This document shows, piece by piece, positions 15,125 to 24,349 of a DNA stretch of 49,787 bases. The notes under the pieces were generated by a model that made no database searches, was not told where the DNA came from, and saw only the letters and a list, made by a program, of their open reading frames with translations. Position 1 is the first letter of the stretch. Every line of letters starts with the position of its first letter. The stretch is from Halanaerobium saccharolyticum (GTDB taxonomy: Bacteria; Bacillota; Halanaerobiia; Halanaerobiales; Halanaerobiaceae): NCBI RefSeq assembly GCF_003259895.1, contig NZ_QLME01000025.1, positions 1 to 49,787 on the forward strand, in the 5' to 3' direction. The translations under genes were made by a program, and so were the position numbers.

Positions 15125-16417
15125 TCAGTCCTCATTTAAAATTATCGATTCAACCATAAAATCTTTATTGAATATTTTATCTGAATAAGCAAGTAATTCT
15201 TCAAGTTTAATGTCTTCTATGATAGTTGCCAGCTCAAAAATATCAATACCCAGGCGACGATAATTGATAAATTCCGAAGCAAGATTATTAAAATTATTGA
15301 ACAATCTAATAAAACTTCCCTGATATTTTCTTTTTATTCTCTGAAAATTTTCTTTAATTTCATCATGATCAATATCAACTAACTTTTCCTTAACCTTCTC
15401 CCGCATCTGATCTGGTTTATTACTTTCTCCATGTAAATGGACATAAGCATAATCTGGTTTTTTGTGATAGCTGCAGGAAAAACTATTATCAATAATACCC
15501 TGGTCATAAAGTTCATTGTAATTTTTGCTGCTGTTTCCAAACACAATATCCAAAAGTAAATTAACAATATATTCTTTTTTTATTATCTGAGCCGGTTCTT
15601 CACTTTGGACTGGATCTTTAAAAGCAATCTGGACCATCGGCCTGGAAATATTCATTTTTTCTTCTACAAGTTTTTTAGCAACATTTTCTGGCTCTTCTTC
15701 AATAATTCTGACCGGATTTTTAAAATGAGGAAAGTGTTTTTTAGCCTGATTTTCCCTGATTAAATTAATTATCCTCTGGGGATCCAGGTCACCAATTAAA
15801 ATTAAATCCATATTTGATGGTAGATAAAAATTATAATAACAGATATATAAATCTTCAGGTGTGATTGACATCACACTTTCTTCTGTCCCGGCAATCTCAT
15901 TTTTTACAGGGTGTTTTGAATATAGAGCTGAAAGAAGATTAAAATAGGATTTCCAGTAAGGATTATCCTGGTACATTTTTATCTCCTGAACAATAATCCC
16001 TTTTTCTTTTTTTACATTTTCATCACTGAAATAGGGGTCTTCAACAAACTCAATTAAATTGATCAAAGAATCTTCAAAATTACTGCTGCTGGAAAACAAA
16101 TAATTAGTACTGTCAAAGTTAGTATAAGCATTTGCTGAAGCACCCAGATCAGCAAATTTATCAAAAATGCTCTCCTCTTTATCTTCAAAAAGCTGATGTT
16201 CTAAAAAATGGGCAATACCCAGAGGCATATTTCTCCGGCGCCCATTTTTGACATCAATAAAATCAATATCATTTGATCCAAAATCAACTGAAAGCATTGC
16301 ATACTGTTTTACATAATCTTTTTTAGGAAATATATAAATATTTAAACCGTTATCTAATTTTGCTTTTACAAGTCTTTCATCCATATTTTTATTATATATA
16401 CTTTCCAAATTAATCAT
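15125..16417 (-). CDS. M16 zinc peptidase, catalytic subunit (YmfH-like)
   Basis: A 430-residue M16 peptidase. The inverted zinc motif HFLEH is intact (His70, Glu73, His74), with the distal Glu at about 145 in GIIVQEIKMYQ. M16 proteases act as two-half clamps on small peptides; YmfF/YmfH pairs occur in many Firmicutes. It overlaps the upstream partner by 4 nt (ATGA), so the two subunits are probably made in equal amounts. Cytoplasmic: no signal peptide. Confidence 0.92.
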   Translation of the reverse strand: MINLESIYNKNMDERLVKAKLDNGLNIYIFPKKDYVKQYAMLSVDFGSNDIDFIDVKNGRRRNMPLGIAHFLEHQLFEDKEESIFDKFADLGASANAYTNFDSTNYLFSSSSNFEDSLINLIEFVEDPYFSDENVKKEKGIIVQEIKMYQDNPYWKSYFNLLSALYSKHPVKNEIAGTEESVMSITPEDLYICYYNFYLPSNMDLILIGDLDPQRIINLIRENQAKKHFPHFKNPVRIIEEEPENVAKKLVEEKMNISRPMVQIAFKDPVQSEEPAQIIKKEYIVNLLLDIVFGNSSKNYNELYDQGIIDNSFSCSYHKKPDYAYVHLHGESNKPDQMREKVKEKLVDIDHDEIKENFQRIKRKYQGSFIRLFNNFNNLASEFINYRRLGIDIFELATIIEDIKLEELLAYSDKIFNKDFMVESIILNED

Positions 16418-17685
16418 TCCTCACTTTTTAGTAAATATATAGTGTCCATCTTTAATTTTTGAGCAACTGCTATAATATCATCTTCGCTAACCGCTTCGAC
16501 ACCGCCAATTGTTTTATTAATCGACTCTTCTTTATCATTAACCAGACTCAAAAGAAAATGAGCGGAGAGTGATTTATTGCTGTCCAAATCCTGTTTTAAA
16601 TGATTAATAATACTTTTCTTAGACCGCAAAAACTCATCCTGACTGAACTCTCCGTCAGCAACTGCTTTTATTTCTTTTTCTACAACTTCAATCACTTTTT
16701 GATGATTTTCAGCATTAATCCCGCTGTTGATCAGTAATAAACCTTTGGTAGATTCAATAGAAGAACTAACATAATAAGCGAGACTTCTTTTTTCTCTAAT
16801 TTCCTGAAATAATCTTGAATGAGTTGAGCCCCCAATCAGGCTGTTAAATACTAATAAAGAATAATAATCTGGATCTTTGCGGGTAATCCCACTTCTAAAA
16901 CCAATAGACAGTCGCGCCTGATTAACTTTTAATTCCTGTTCATAATAATCAGGTTCTTTATCCTGATAGACAACTTCTGTATGGTCGTCATAAATATCAG
17001 CCCCAGAATCTAAATGAGTTTCCTCAAAAATATTTTCTACAAAAGAACTCTTGAAATTTCCAACCAAAAACAAAGATCTTTTTGCTTCTTTAATTATTTT
17101 TTGATAATGATCATAAAGCTCCTGATTACTTATTTCAGCCAGCGCAGAAACAGTTCCCAGCTTATATATTCCATATTTTTCGTTTTTACACATCCTGGCC
17201 AGACAGTTTTCAACTGCAAAACTATATTTATCATTGATCAAAGATAAAATATCCTGTTTCAAAATTTCTTTTTCCTGCTCAAAAAACTTTTGTTTAAACT
17301 TCCCTGATTCAGTTATGGGGTTAAAGATAATATCATTTAACAATTTAAAAGCATCAACAGTTAAATTACTTTTATGGGTTAAAAATTTTTCGTTTACCAT
17401 TTCTAGAGAAAATCGCAGTATCTGATTTTCTCCTCTTTTTAAAATATTAGAACTCATATTTGAACCATATAAATTCTCCAGTTCTGTCTTTATTAATTGA
17501 TTATCATTATAATTTTTTGAACCCCGCTCCAGTATTGAGGGAATCAGGGCATTCATGGCTGCCTCTTTTTCGTTCTTAAGAGGCAGCATGAAAAATACCT
17601 GGATTAGATTTGTCTTAAATTTATCTGTTGCCAGATGGTGCAAATTAAATCTATTTTGTTCAGTTTTAAATTCTAAATCATTCAT
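16414..17685 (-). CDS. M16 peptidase-like partner, non-catalytic (YmfF-like)
   Basis: A 423-residue M16-fold protein. Where the HxxEH zinc motif should be, it has IPSILERGSKNY, so it lacks the metal ligands. The C-terminal half keeps the R/Y loop (REIRSLAYYVSS-like, seen as REKRSLAYYVSS) typical of the substrate-binding partner. It likely completes the active chamber of the downstream catalytic subunit. ATG follows AGGAGAG. It lies 6 nt past the UPF0182 gene. Confidence 0.9.
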   Translation of the reverse strand: MNDLEFKTEQNRFNLHHLATDKFKTNLIQVFFMLPLKNEKEAAMNALIPSILERGSKNYNDNQLIKTELENLYGSNMSSNILKRGENQILRFSLEMVNEKFLTHKSNLTVDAFKLLNDIIFNPITESGKFKQKFFEQEKEILKQDILSLINDKYSFAVENCLARMCKNEKYGIYKLGTVSALAEISNQELYDHYQKIIKEAKRSLFLVGNFKSSFVENIFEETHLDSGADIYDDHTEVVYQDKEPDYYEQELKVNQARLSIGFRSGITRKDPDYYSLLVFNSLIGGSTHSRLFQEIREKRSLAYYVSSSIESTKGLLLINSGINAENHQKVIEVVEKEIKAVADGEFSQDEFLRSKKSIINHLKQDLDSNKSLSAHFLLSLVNDKEESINKTIGGVEAVSEDDIIAVAQKLKMDTIYLLKSEE

Positions 17686-17691
17686 AAATAA

Positions 17692-20553
17692 TTACTCTCC
17701 TGTTCTGGATAATTGGTTTAAGATTTCTCCTAGTTCAGTTATTGTTTCACCATAGGCTGCAAAGTCTCCATCCTGCAGATTCTGCTGTGCCTGCTGATAA
17801 AGGTCATTCGCTTCACTGATAAGTTCTGCGCTGCTGGCAGGCATTAACTCAGTCTCACCTTCCTCAGGGGTCTGCTCTTCCTGTTGACTTTGATCCTCTT
17901 CAGCATCTAAATCAACATCATCTACATCTGCTCCAGTTTCTTCTAAATCTACACCTGTCTCTTCCTGGAGTTCTTCAACATCTTCTTCTGGTACAGCCAG
18001 TCCTTCACCTTCTTCGAACATTGCCCTTAAAGCTTCCTCTAAGTTTTCTCTCATAATAAGTTGATTTTTATAAGAAACAATTACTCTTCTTAATTCCGGA
18101 ATTCCTCCATTTTCAGCCTGCAGGAATATTGGTTCAACATATAAGACACTGTTATTAACTGGAATAACAAGTAAATTACCTCTGATAACATCAGATCCCC
18201 GCTGACTCCAGAGTGAAAGTAATTGAGAAATCTCAGATTCCTGATCAATTCTGGATTCAATCTGACTGGGACCGTAAACAAGCTGATCTTTAGGGAATCT
18301 GTAGGCAAATAGTTCTCCATAATGTTCCCCATCATTTCGGGCTGCCATCCAGGCAATCATATTGTCTCTATTTGAAGGTGTAAAGGGGGTCATTAAAATA
18401 AATTCTGCTTCTTCTTCCCCCGGTAATTGATTCATAATATAATAGGGCTCGACATCAATTGTTGTACCCTGATAATTTTCCTGTGGAATAGCCCAGACAT
18501 CTTCTCTGTTATAATAAACTACTGGATCTTCCATATGATAGTTTCTGTAAATTTGAGTCTGAATTTTAAATAGATCCTGGGGATAACGCAGATGCTGTCT
18601 GATAGAATCAGGCATCTGGTCTCCTGATTTAAACAAATCGTCAAAGATTTTGCTGTAAGTCATTGCAATTGGATCATCTTCATCTATAATATAGTAATCT
18701 AAAGTACCATTATAAGCATCTACAACTACCTTGATTGAATTTCTAATATAGTTTTGACTTTGATTAAAAGGTTGAGAATATGGATAAAGACCAGTTGTTG
18801 TATAAGCATCATAAATCCAGAATAATCTTCCTTCCGCATTTACAAGATAAGGATCATTATCATACTGTAAAAATGGTGCTGCTTTACGAACCCGCTGATG
18901 AATATTACGGTCATACATTATCTGACTCTGATTATTAATGTCATCTGAAAGCAAAATCTTCATTGTATTAAAACGAAGGCCGTAAATTGCTTTTCTAAAA
19001 ATATTAGAAATTTCTACACCACCAGTACCATCATACTGAATGTAAACATTTTGGTCCCCACTTGGATAGTGAAATTCAGTTTCATTAGTATTTACAATAA
19101 CATAGTTATCAGTTTTTTCTCCATAATAAATAGAAGGATTATCTATATTAATGTTTTGATTATTAACTTGAGGTGGGATATCCTGAACTAAAAACTCAGG
19201 CTGACCATTATCTCTAACTCTTCCGGCAGGACTCATGGTATATCCAAGTCCGTGAGTATATTTTAAGGTTCTGTTAACCCAGGTCTGCGCCTGTGTAGCC
19301 AGTGCATTCTGATCAAGTTCTCTGGCACCAAGCATTACCTGAGTATAATCATCACCAAGCTGATAACGATCTATATCTATATCTTGAAAAGTATAGTACT
19401 GTCTTAAAGCCTGCAGCTGATTATATGTTGTCTGTAAAGGTCTATAATCCCAGAGTCTGATATTATCGACTACAGTCTCATATTCCATCAGTTCATCATA
19501 ACTTAATTCATCCTCTGCAAGCTCAAAATCCTGAGTCTGAACTTCATCCAGTCCATAAGCCTCAAGAGTCATCTGAATATTATTTTCAATATATTGTTCT
19601 TCTCTATCAATTTCATTGGGCTCAACACTGTACTGCTGAACAAAAGCTGGATAAACACCTGTGAAAATAATAGAAAGACCAATCCAGGCTCCAATCCCCC
19701 AGACAAGTGGCTTATAATTATTTTTAAATAAGCTGTAAAGTACTGCCAGAGCAACAAAAATAACTGTTACAAATAAAATCCTATAACCTAATAAATCAGC
19801 ATTGACATTGGTATAACCGGCTCCAAAAACTACTCCTTCTGGTGAAAATAAAATGTTATACATCTGGAGTCTGTAATCCCAGGCTTTAAATAATAGAAAG
19901 ACAAAAACCAGGATTGACATATGCTTTTTGGCTCTACTGCCTAATTTATCCGAGATTTCACTAAAGGAGTGGATACCAGTAAAGACTATATAAATTGCCC
20001 CAACTAAAATTAAAGAAATTACTACTAAAACCATTCCCATCTCTCTTAAAAATGTATAAAAAGGAAGGGAAAAAACATAAAATGATATATCATTATTAAA
20101 TATTGGATCTGCAGAATTAAATTCAGTTTTATTTAAAAACTTCAATACAATTTTCCAGCTGTTACTGGAGATTGAAGAAAACAAAAAACCAAAAATCAAA
20201 CTGGAAAATACATAAATTAAATTTAAACGTTTTTTATTCAGCCATTCAAATATTTGATTTCTTTCTTCACCAAATAAGTTTTCTACCCGATCATCACTTT
20301 TTATATTTATAAATTGTTTAATCGGTTTTTTAGTAAAATGTAAATTTAAATAAATTACAGCTGCAAAAATAGCTCCAATCAGTAATCGTAAAATAAAATT
20401 GGAAAGAAACATAATTGTAAAGGTTTTTTCAAAATTCAGCTCTTTAAACCAGAGCCAGTCAGTATAAATATTCGCCCCCGTAGAAATAAAAATAATTAGC
20501 AAAATAGCTGCTATTGCAAAAACGGAGAGAAAAAATTTAATTGTTTTACTCAT
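17692..20553 (-). CDS. UPF0182 family large membrane protein
   Basis: A 953-residue membrane protein of unknown function (UPF0182/COG1615). The N-terminal 300 residues hold about seven membrane segments; the remainder is a large soluble, probably extracytoplasmic domain (e.g. GLGYTMSPAGRVRDNGQPEF and TPFTPSNRDNMIAWMAARNDG, both typical of the family). Residues about 855-905 are a Glu/Asp-rich linker, followed by a short helical tail (SELISEANDLYQQAQQNLQDG-type) also found in relatives. It appears to head the six-gene operon UPF0182, M16 pair, MFS, queG, kinase-like. No function is claimed. Confidence 0.93.
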   Translation of the reverse strand: MSKTIKFFLSVFAIAAILLIIFISTGANIYTDWLWFKELNFEKTFTIMFLSNFILRLLIGAIFAAVIYLNLHFTKKPIKQFINIKSDDRVENLFGEERNQIFEWLNKKRLNLIYVFSSLIFGFLFSSISSNSWKIVLKFLNKTEFNSADPIFNNDISFYVFSLPFYTFLREMGMVLVVISLILVGAIYIVFTGIHSFSEISDKLGSRAKKHMSILVFVFLLFKAWDYRLQMYNILFSPEGVVFGAGYTNVNADLLGYRILFVTVIFVALAVLYSLFKNNYKPLVWGIGAWIGLSIIFTGVYPAFVQQYSVEPNEIDREEQYIENNIQMTLEAYGLDEVQTQDFELAEDELSYDELMEYETVVDNIRLWDYRPLQTTYNQLQALRQYYTFQDIDIDRYQLGDDYTQVMLGARELDQNALATQAQTWVNRTLKYTHGLGYTMSPAGRVRDNGQPEFLVQDIPPQVNNQNINIDNPSIYYGEKTDNYVIVNTNETEFHYPSGDQNVYIQYDGTGGVEISNIFRKAIYGLRFNTMKILLSDDINNQSQIMYDRNIHQRVRKAAPFLQYDNDPYLVNAEGRLFWIYDAYTTTGLYPYSQPFNQSQNYIRNSIKVVVDAYNGTLDYYIIDEDDPIAMTYSKIFDDLFKSGDQMPDSIRQHLRYPQDLFKIQTQIYRNYHMEDPVVYYNREDVWAIPQENYQGTTIDVEPYYIMNQLPGEEEAEFILMTPFTPSNRDNMIAWMAARNDGEHYGELFAYRFPKDQLVYGPSQIESRIDQESEISQLLSLWSQRGSDVIRGNLLVIPVNNSVLYVEPIFLQAENGGIPELRRVIVSYKNQLIMRENLEEALRAMFEEGEGLAVPEEDVEELQEETGVDLEETGADVDDVDLDAEEDQSQQEEQTPEEGETELMPASSAELISEANDLYQQAQQNLQDGDFAAYGETITELGEILNQLSRTGE

Positions 20554-20593
20554 AATTTTCTCCTTTCAAGTTCCTAAATTTAATAATTAAAAT

Positions 20594-21892
20594 CTAAGCT
20601 AAATCTTTAGCAATTTTAAATGCTCTTTTTTCTGCCTCATAATAAATTTTCTCCTGATCGAGTGTTTTCAGCTCCTTATTTTCCATTAAAATTTCACCCG
20701 CCACTATAACCGTTTCCAGACTCCGACTGTCAGCAGCATAAAATAAATTAGATAAAATATTGTGGTGTGGATAATAAAAAGAATCATTTTTAATATCAAT
20801 TAATTGAAGATCTGCCTGATAGCCTTCCTCAATTAAACCAAGTTTTTCAACTGCCAGGGCCCGGGCTCCGTTTACAGTTATAATTTCTAAAATCTTTTCA
20901 GTATCAACAGCAGTTGGATCCTCATATTTTATTTTCTGCAAATAAGAAGCCATTTTAGCTTCTTTAAGCATATCTAGAGAATTATTGCTGGAAACACCAT
21001 CGGTCCCCAGACTAACATTAATTTCATTATTTAAATATTGGTTAATCGGTGCTATACCATTTGCAAGCTTGGCATTACTCATTGGATTATGAGCAACCTG
21101 AACTTTATTTTTTTTGAGAATTTCCAGATCACCCGGCTCTAAATGTACACAATGAGCAGCCAGTACATGATTATCAAAAAAATTGAAATCTGCTAAATAC
21201 TTAACAGGCGAACTCTGATGAGCTGCCAGAGAATCTTTGACTTCTTTTTTACTTTCAGAAAGATGGATGTGAACAGGCAAATTATTTTTCAGGGCCAACT
21301 CCCTTATCTGCTCTAAATAGTCTCTGCCACAGGTATAAGGTGCATGTGGGGCCAGCATAGTAGTAATTCTGCCATCAGCTGTATCTCTGTAATCCAGAGC
21401 ATACTTTAAAGCCTCATTCAGGCCTTGCTGGCCGTCGTTTGCCTCAATCAAGCCTTCTGCCAGTACCGCTCTGATTCCGCTTTTTTTAACTAATTTAGCA
21501 ACTCTATCCATTGCAAAATACATATCAGAAAAAGTTGTAGTCCCTGTTTTAATCATTTCCACTACAGCAAGAGCTGTTCCCCAGTAAATATCTTCTGCAC
21601 TCATTTTACCTTCAAAAGGCCAGATTTTATTCTGCAGCCACTTATCCAGGGGCATATCATCAGCATATCCCCGCATTAGTGTCATAGCAGCATGGGTATG
21701 AGTATTAACAAAACCAGGCAGCACTATTTTGCCGGCAGCATCCACCAAATAATCATATTCAGTATTCTGATCAAGTTGAGACATACTGTCAATTTCTTTG
21801 ATAATCTGATCCTCTATTAAAATAAACTGCTCCTTTTTAACTTCCGAAAAAGGACTGTGAATTTCAGCAATATTTTTTATTAAAGTATTCAA
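20594..21892 (-). CDS. mtaD: Amidohydrolase: MTA/SAH deaminase-like (MtaD/SsnA group)
   Basis: A 432-residue metal-dependent amidohydrolase. Metal ligands are visible: VNTHTHAAMTLMRGYADD (HxH), VHIHLSE (His), AAHCVHL (His) and SLGTDGVSSNN (Asp). The W-rich QNKIWPFE segment is typical of 5-methylthioadenosine/S-adenosylhomocysteine deaminases, which turn SAH or MTA into the inosine derivatives. Substrate is inferred from family likeness only. Start TTG at 21890-21892, 8 nt after AAAGGA. It follows the small Cys-motif gene by 84 nt. Confidence 0.88.
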   Translation of the reverse strand: MNTLIKNIAEIHSPFSEVKKEQFILIEDQIIKEIDSMSQLDQNTEYDYLVDAAGKIVLPGFVNTHTHAAMTLMRGYADDMPLDKWLQNKIWPFEGKMSAEDIYWGTALAVVEMIKTGTTTFSDMYFAMDRVAKLVKKSGIRAVLAEGLIEANDGQQGLNEALKYALDYRDTADGRITTMLAPHAPYTCGRDYLEQIRELALKNNLPVHIHLSESKKEVKDSLAAHQSSPVKYLADFNFFDNHVLAAHCVHLEPGDLEILKKNKVQVAHNPMSNAKLANGIAPINQYLNNEINVSLGTDGVSSNNSLDMLKEAKMASYLQKIKYEDPTAVDTEKILEIITVNGARALAVEKLGLIEEGYQADLQLIDIKNDSFYYPHHNILSNLFYAADSRSLETVIVAGEILMENKELKTLDQEKIYYEAEKRAFKIAKDLA

Positions 21893-21976
21893 AATTTACA
21901 TCCTTTCCAAGAAAATTTACTGATTAAAATTGGATTAATAAAATCCCGAGTAAAATATATGATATAATTCCATAAA

Positions 21977-22282
21977 TTAATTTTTCTCAAACTCATCTTT
22001 ACTAATAATTTTTCCATCCTTGATTTCTTGATTTTTAATATTATATCTTTTATCAAATTCCAGATGCAGTTCAATTTTGTTATAACAATTATCACAGACA
22101 ACCATTTTTTTGATTTCATAAGCAGCATCTCGGTTATCTTCATATACTTTTTGGATATCATAACTTTTTCTAAATAAAAGCTTCATCTGATTTCCACATT
22201 TATCATCTTCAATATAAATATCAATTAATTTAGACTGACTTCCCCCACTAAAAATCGATTTGATTTTATCAATAAATCCCAT
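21977..22282 (-). CDS. Small conserved-looking hypothetical protein with Cys motifs
   Basis: A 101-residue cytoplasmic protein, no known function. Visible features are a short amphipathic N-terminus (MGFIDKIKSIFSGG), a lone Cys at KCGNQ and a CDNC pair near residue 68, all of which could form a zinc site, in a mixed charged body. A strong AAAGGAGG lies before the ATG. It resembles small proteins I recall from Clostridia, but I cannot name a family. It lies between ferritin (upstream) and the MtaD-like gene. A second ORF in another frame (21889-22161) overlaps it and has no ribosome-binding site. Confidence 0.75.
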   Translation of the reverse strand: MGFIDKIKSIFSGGSQSKLIDIYIEDDKCGNQMKLLFRKSYDIQKVYEDNRDAAYEIKKMVVCDNCYNKIELHLEFDKRYNIKNQEIKDGKIISKDEFEKN

Positions 22283-22327
22283 ACTGAAACCTCCTTTTAC
22301 TCTAAAGCACTCCGGTCAGGTAATCAA

Positions 22328-22360
22328 AGAGATATACCTACTGAAAATAGATATATCTCT
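22328..22360 (-). terminator. Hairpin after ferritin
   Basis: AGAGATATA/TATATCTCT is a perfect 9-bp stem (15-nt loop) 24 nt past the ferritin stop. The tract after it is weak (TTGATTACC), so termination may be partial. Confidence 0.5.
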
Positions 22361-22383
22361 AATTTTAATTATCTAGCTTTAAA

Positions 22384-22893
22384 CTATTCTTCCTCTGCAG
22401 GAGCTTCAGCTCTGGCCCCCAGTTTATCATCCATCATAAATAAACTCTGGGTTGAATCTCCAACTAATCTTAATTTGTCAACAATTTCTCCAAAAGTATC
22501 TTCCTCTTCTACCTGTTCATCCACAAACCACTGAAGAAAAGAATGAGTTGCATAATCTTTTTCTTCTTCAGCCAGAGCAACTAAATCGTTGATCATAGCT
22601 GTAACTTTTTCTTCATGTTCCAGAGAATCCTCAAAAACTTCAAGGTTTGAGTTCCAATCACTTTTTGGTTTTTCTATTCCCTCCAGTACAACTCTACCCC
22701 CACGTTCATTAACAAAATCATAAATTTTACGAGCATGTGCCTGCTCTTCTTCAGCCTGAAGATCCATCCAGTGAGCAAAACCCGCTAGACTTTTATCTTC
22801 AAAGTAAGCTGCCATAGATTGATATAAATAGGCTGAATACAGTTCTGCATTGATTTGTTCGTTCAAAGCTTTTTCTACACTTTCTTTTAACAT
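22384..22893 (-). CDS. ftnA: Ferritin
   Basis: A 169-residue four-helix ferritin, storing iron as ferric oxide in a 24-mer. Ferroxidase ligands can be picked out: Glu in NEQINAELYSAYLYQ, the EEEQAHA helix B Glu/His pair, and Glu/Gln residues in FVDEQVEEE. The last residues (EAPAEEE) are acidic. GGAGGTAATAAT precedes the ATG. It is followed by a hairpin. No Fur or PerR box is clear in the 97-nt spacer to the photolyase gene. Confidence 0.95.
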   Translation of the reverse strand: MLKESVEKALNEQINAELYSAYLYQSMAAYFEDKSLAGFAHWMDLQAEEEQAHARKIYDFVNERGGRVVLEGIEKPKSDWNSNLEVFEDSLEHEEKVTAMINDLVALAEEEKDYATHSFLQWFVDEQVEEEDTFGEIVDKLRLVGDSTQSLFMMDDKLGARAEAPAEEE

Positions 22894-22990
22894 ATTATTA
22901 CCTCCATAGTTAAAATTAAAAAACTCTTCTTTATCTAATTAATTCAACAATAATTACTAATATCCTGCTTTTTTTATCCTAATAAAGTTA

Positions 22991-24349
22991 TTATAAGTTA
23001 TTAATTTTATTCAAATACTTATCCATTTCAAATTTTCTTTCCAGTCCCCTGGCATTCATATATCTTACCTTTCCGTAAATTTTCCTTTCCTGCCAGGCTC
23101 TATCATGTTTTGAAAAAACCCAGGCAACCCCGGCATAACTATTAGGATCCCTGCCATCAAGGGAATATTTATTATTTAATTTTAATGCCCACTGATAGGC
23201 TGTCTCTGGATCAGCTGTCCACTCCAAAATCTTTTTACCCCAGTACATCCGCATATAATTATGCATTTTACCTGTGATCAACATTTCTTTTTGGGCTGCA
23301 TTCCAGTATTGATCATGAGTTTCCGCATTTTCTAACTCCTGATAATCATAAAGATATTCTCTTTCATCACTTTGGTGGTCCATTAAAGACTGATAGGCCC
23401 AGTCATATAAAACATCTTTTAAACTTCCATCATAATTTTGATTATAATAGATAAAATTAAAAGCAAGCTCTCGGCGAACAATAAGTTCTTCTAAAAAAGG
23501 TTCTGCCTCATACCCAGAATTTAGAGCTTCCAGAGCTACTTCCTGAGCAGAAATTTGACCAAAATGAAGATAGGGACTTAAGTCAGATTGATAGTTAAGA
23601 TGGGGAATATTTCTTTTCTGATCATAGTCCTTAAGTTTATTTCTGACAAACTTTTCAAGTTTCTGTCTGGCCTGCTGATAACCACCAACAAAATAGTTAG
23701 CATAGTCAATTTTTTGTTTAAATTCAATCTTTTCTAAATACTGATCTAAATCATCAACAAAATTTAACTCTATAAATTCTAATTCAATTTTAGATTTATT
23801 TTGAAGTTTTTCCTGCTGATATTCTTTTAAATATTTATCTCGAATACTATTTATTTTTTTGCGGATAGTGTAAGCTGCATATTCCTCTTTTTCGCTTACT
23901 TCCTCAATCGGACAGACAAGATTGCTTTCCACCAGATAAAAAGGAGCACTTAGCCTCTCCGCAGCCTCGCTTTTCCACTGACGCAGATGTTTTAAGTATA
24001 CCTTTTCACTGACAACAAGAGATGCCTTTTCAGTTATTTTTTCTAAATCCTCTAGATTTTGATAATCAACAATATAAAAATTATTCTCTGCAGCTTTTAA
24101 ATCTTTTTTAATCTCTTTTAATCCCTGCAGCATAAACTTAAAATGACCATATTCAGCTTCTGGAAAATTTGAATTTAGTAAGAAAAAAATTAAAAGAGGC
24201 TGATTTAATTGATTTGCCTTTTCGACAGCATAACCCAGAGCCTGATTATATTCCAGACGTTGAGATGACTGCATCCAGTACGCTACAAATTCTTTTTTCT
24301 TTAATTCAGCCTCATTAATTTTTTCTATTCTATTTTTATTAACTAGCAA
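22991..24349 (-). CDS. phr: Class II CPD photolyase
   Basis: A 452-residue FAD-dependent enzyme that splits cyclobutane pyrimidine dimers using blue light. It opens with FVAYWMQSSQRLEYNQAL, the class II signature, and its C-terminal catalytic half has GKMHNYMRMYWGKKILEW and LDGRDPNSYAGVAWVFSKHD, which are characteristic. Start is TTG at 24347-24349, 8 nt after AAGGA, and overlaps the 3' end of the mechanosensitive-channel gene by 7 nt, suggesting coupled translation. A light-repair enzyme is notable in a strict anaerobe but is found in surface-brine lineages. Confidence 0.93.
   Translation of the reverse strand: MLVNKNRIEKINEAELKKKEFVAYWMQSSQRLEYNQALGYAVEKANQLNQPLLIFFLLNSNFPEAEYGHFKFMLQGLKEIKKDLKAAENNFYIVDYQNLEDLEKITEKASLVVSEKVYLKHLRQWKSEAAERLSAPFYLVESNLVCPIEEVSEKEEYAAYTIRKKINSIRDKYLKEYQQEKLQNKSKIELEFIELNFVDDLDQYLEKIEFKQKIDYANYFVGGYQQARQKLEKFVRNKLKDYDQKRNIPHLNYQSDLSPYLHFGQISAQEVALEALNSGYEAEPFLEELIVRRELAFNFIYYNQNYDGSLKDVLYDWAYQSLMDHQSDEREYLYDYQELENAETHDQYWNAAQKEMLITGKMHNYMRMYWGKKILEWTADPETAYQWALKLNNKYSLDGRDPNSYAGVAWVFSKHDRAWQERKIYGKVRYMNARGLERKFEMDKYLNKINNL

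Noticed and set aside
21889-22161. 90-codon minus-strand ORF overlapping the small Cys-motif gene
   Set aside because: Out of frame with it, lacks a ribosome-binding site; the other frame has a strong one and a plausible Cys motif.
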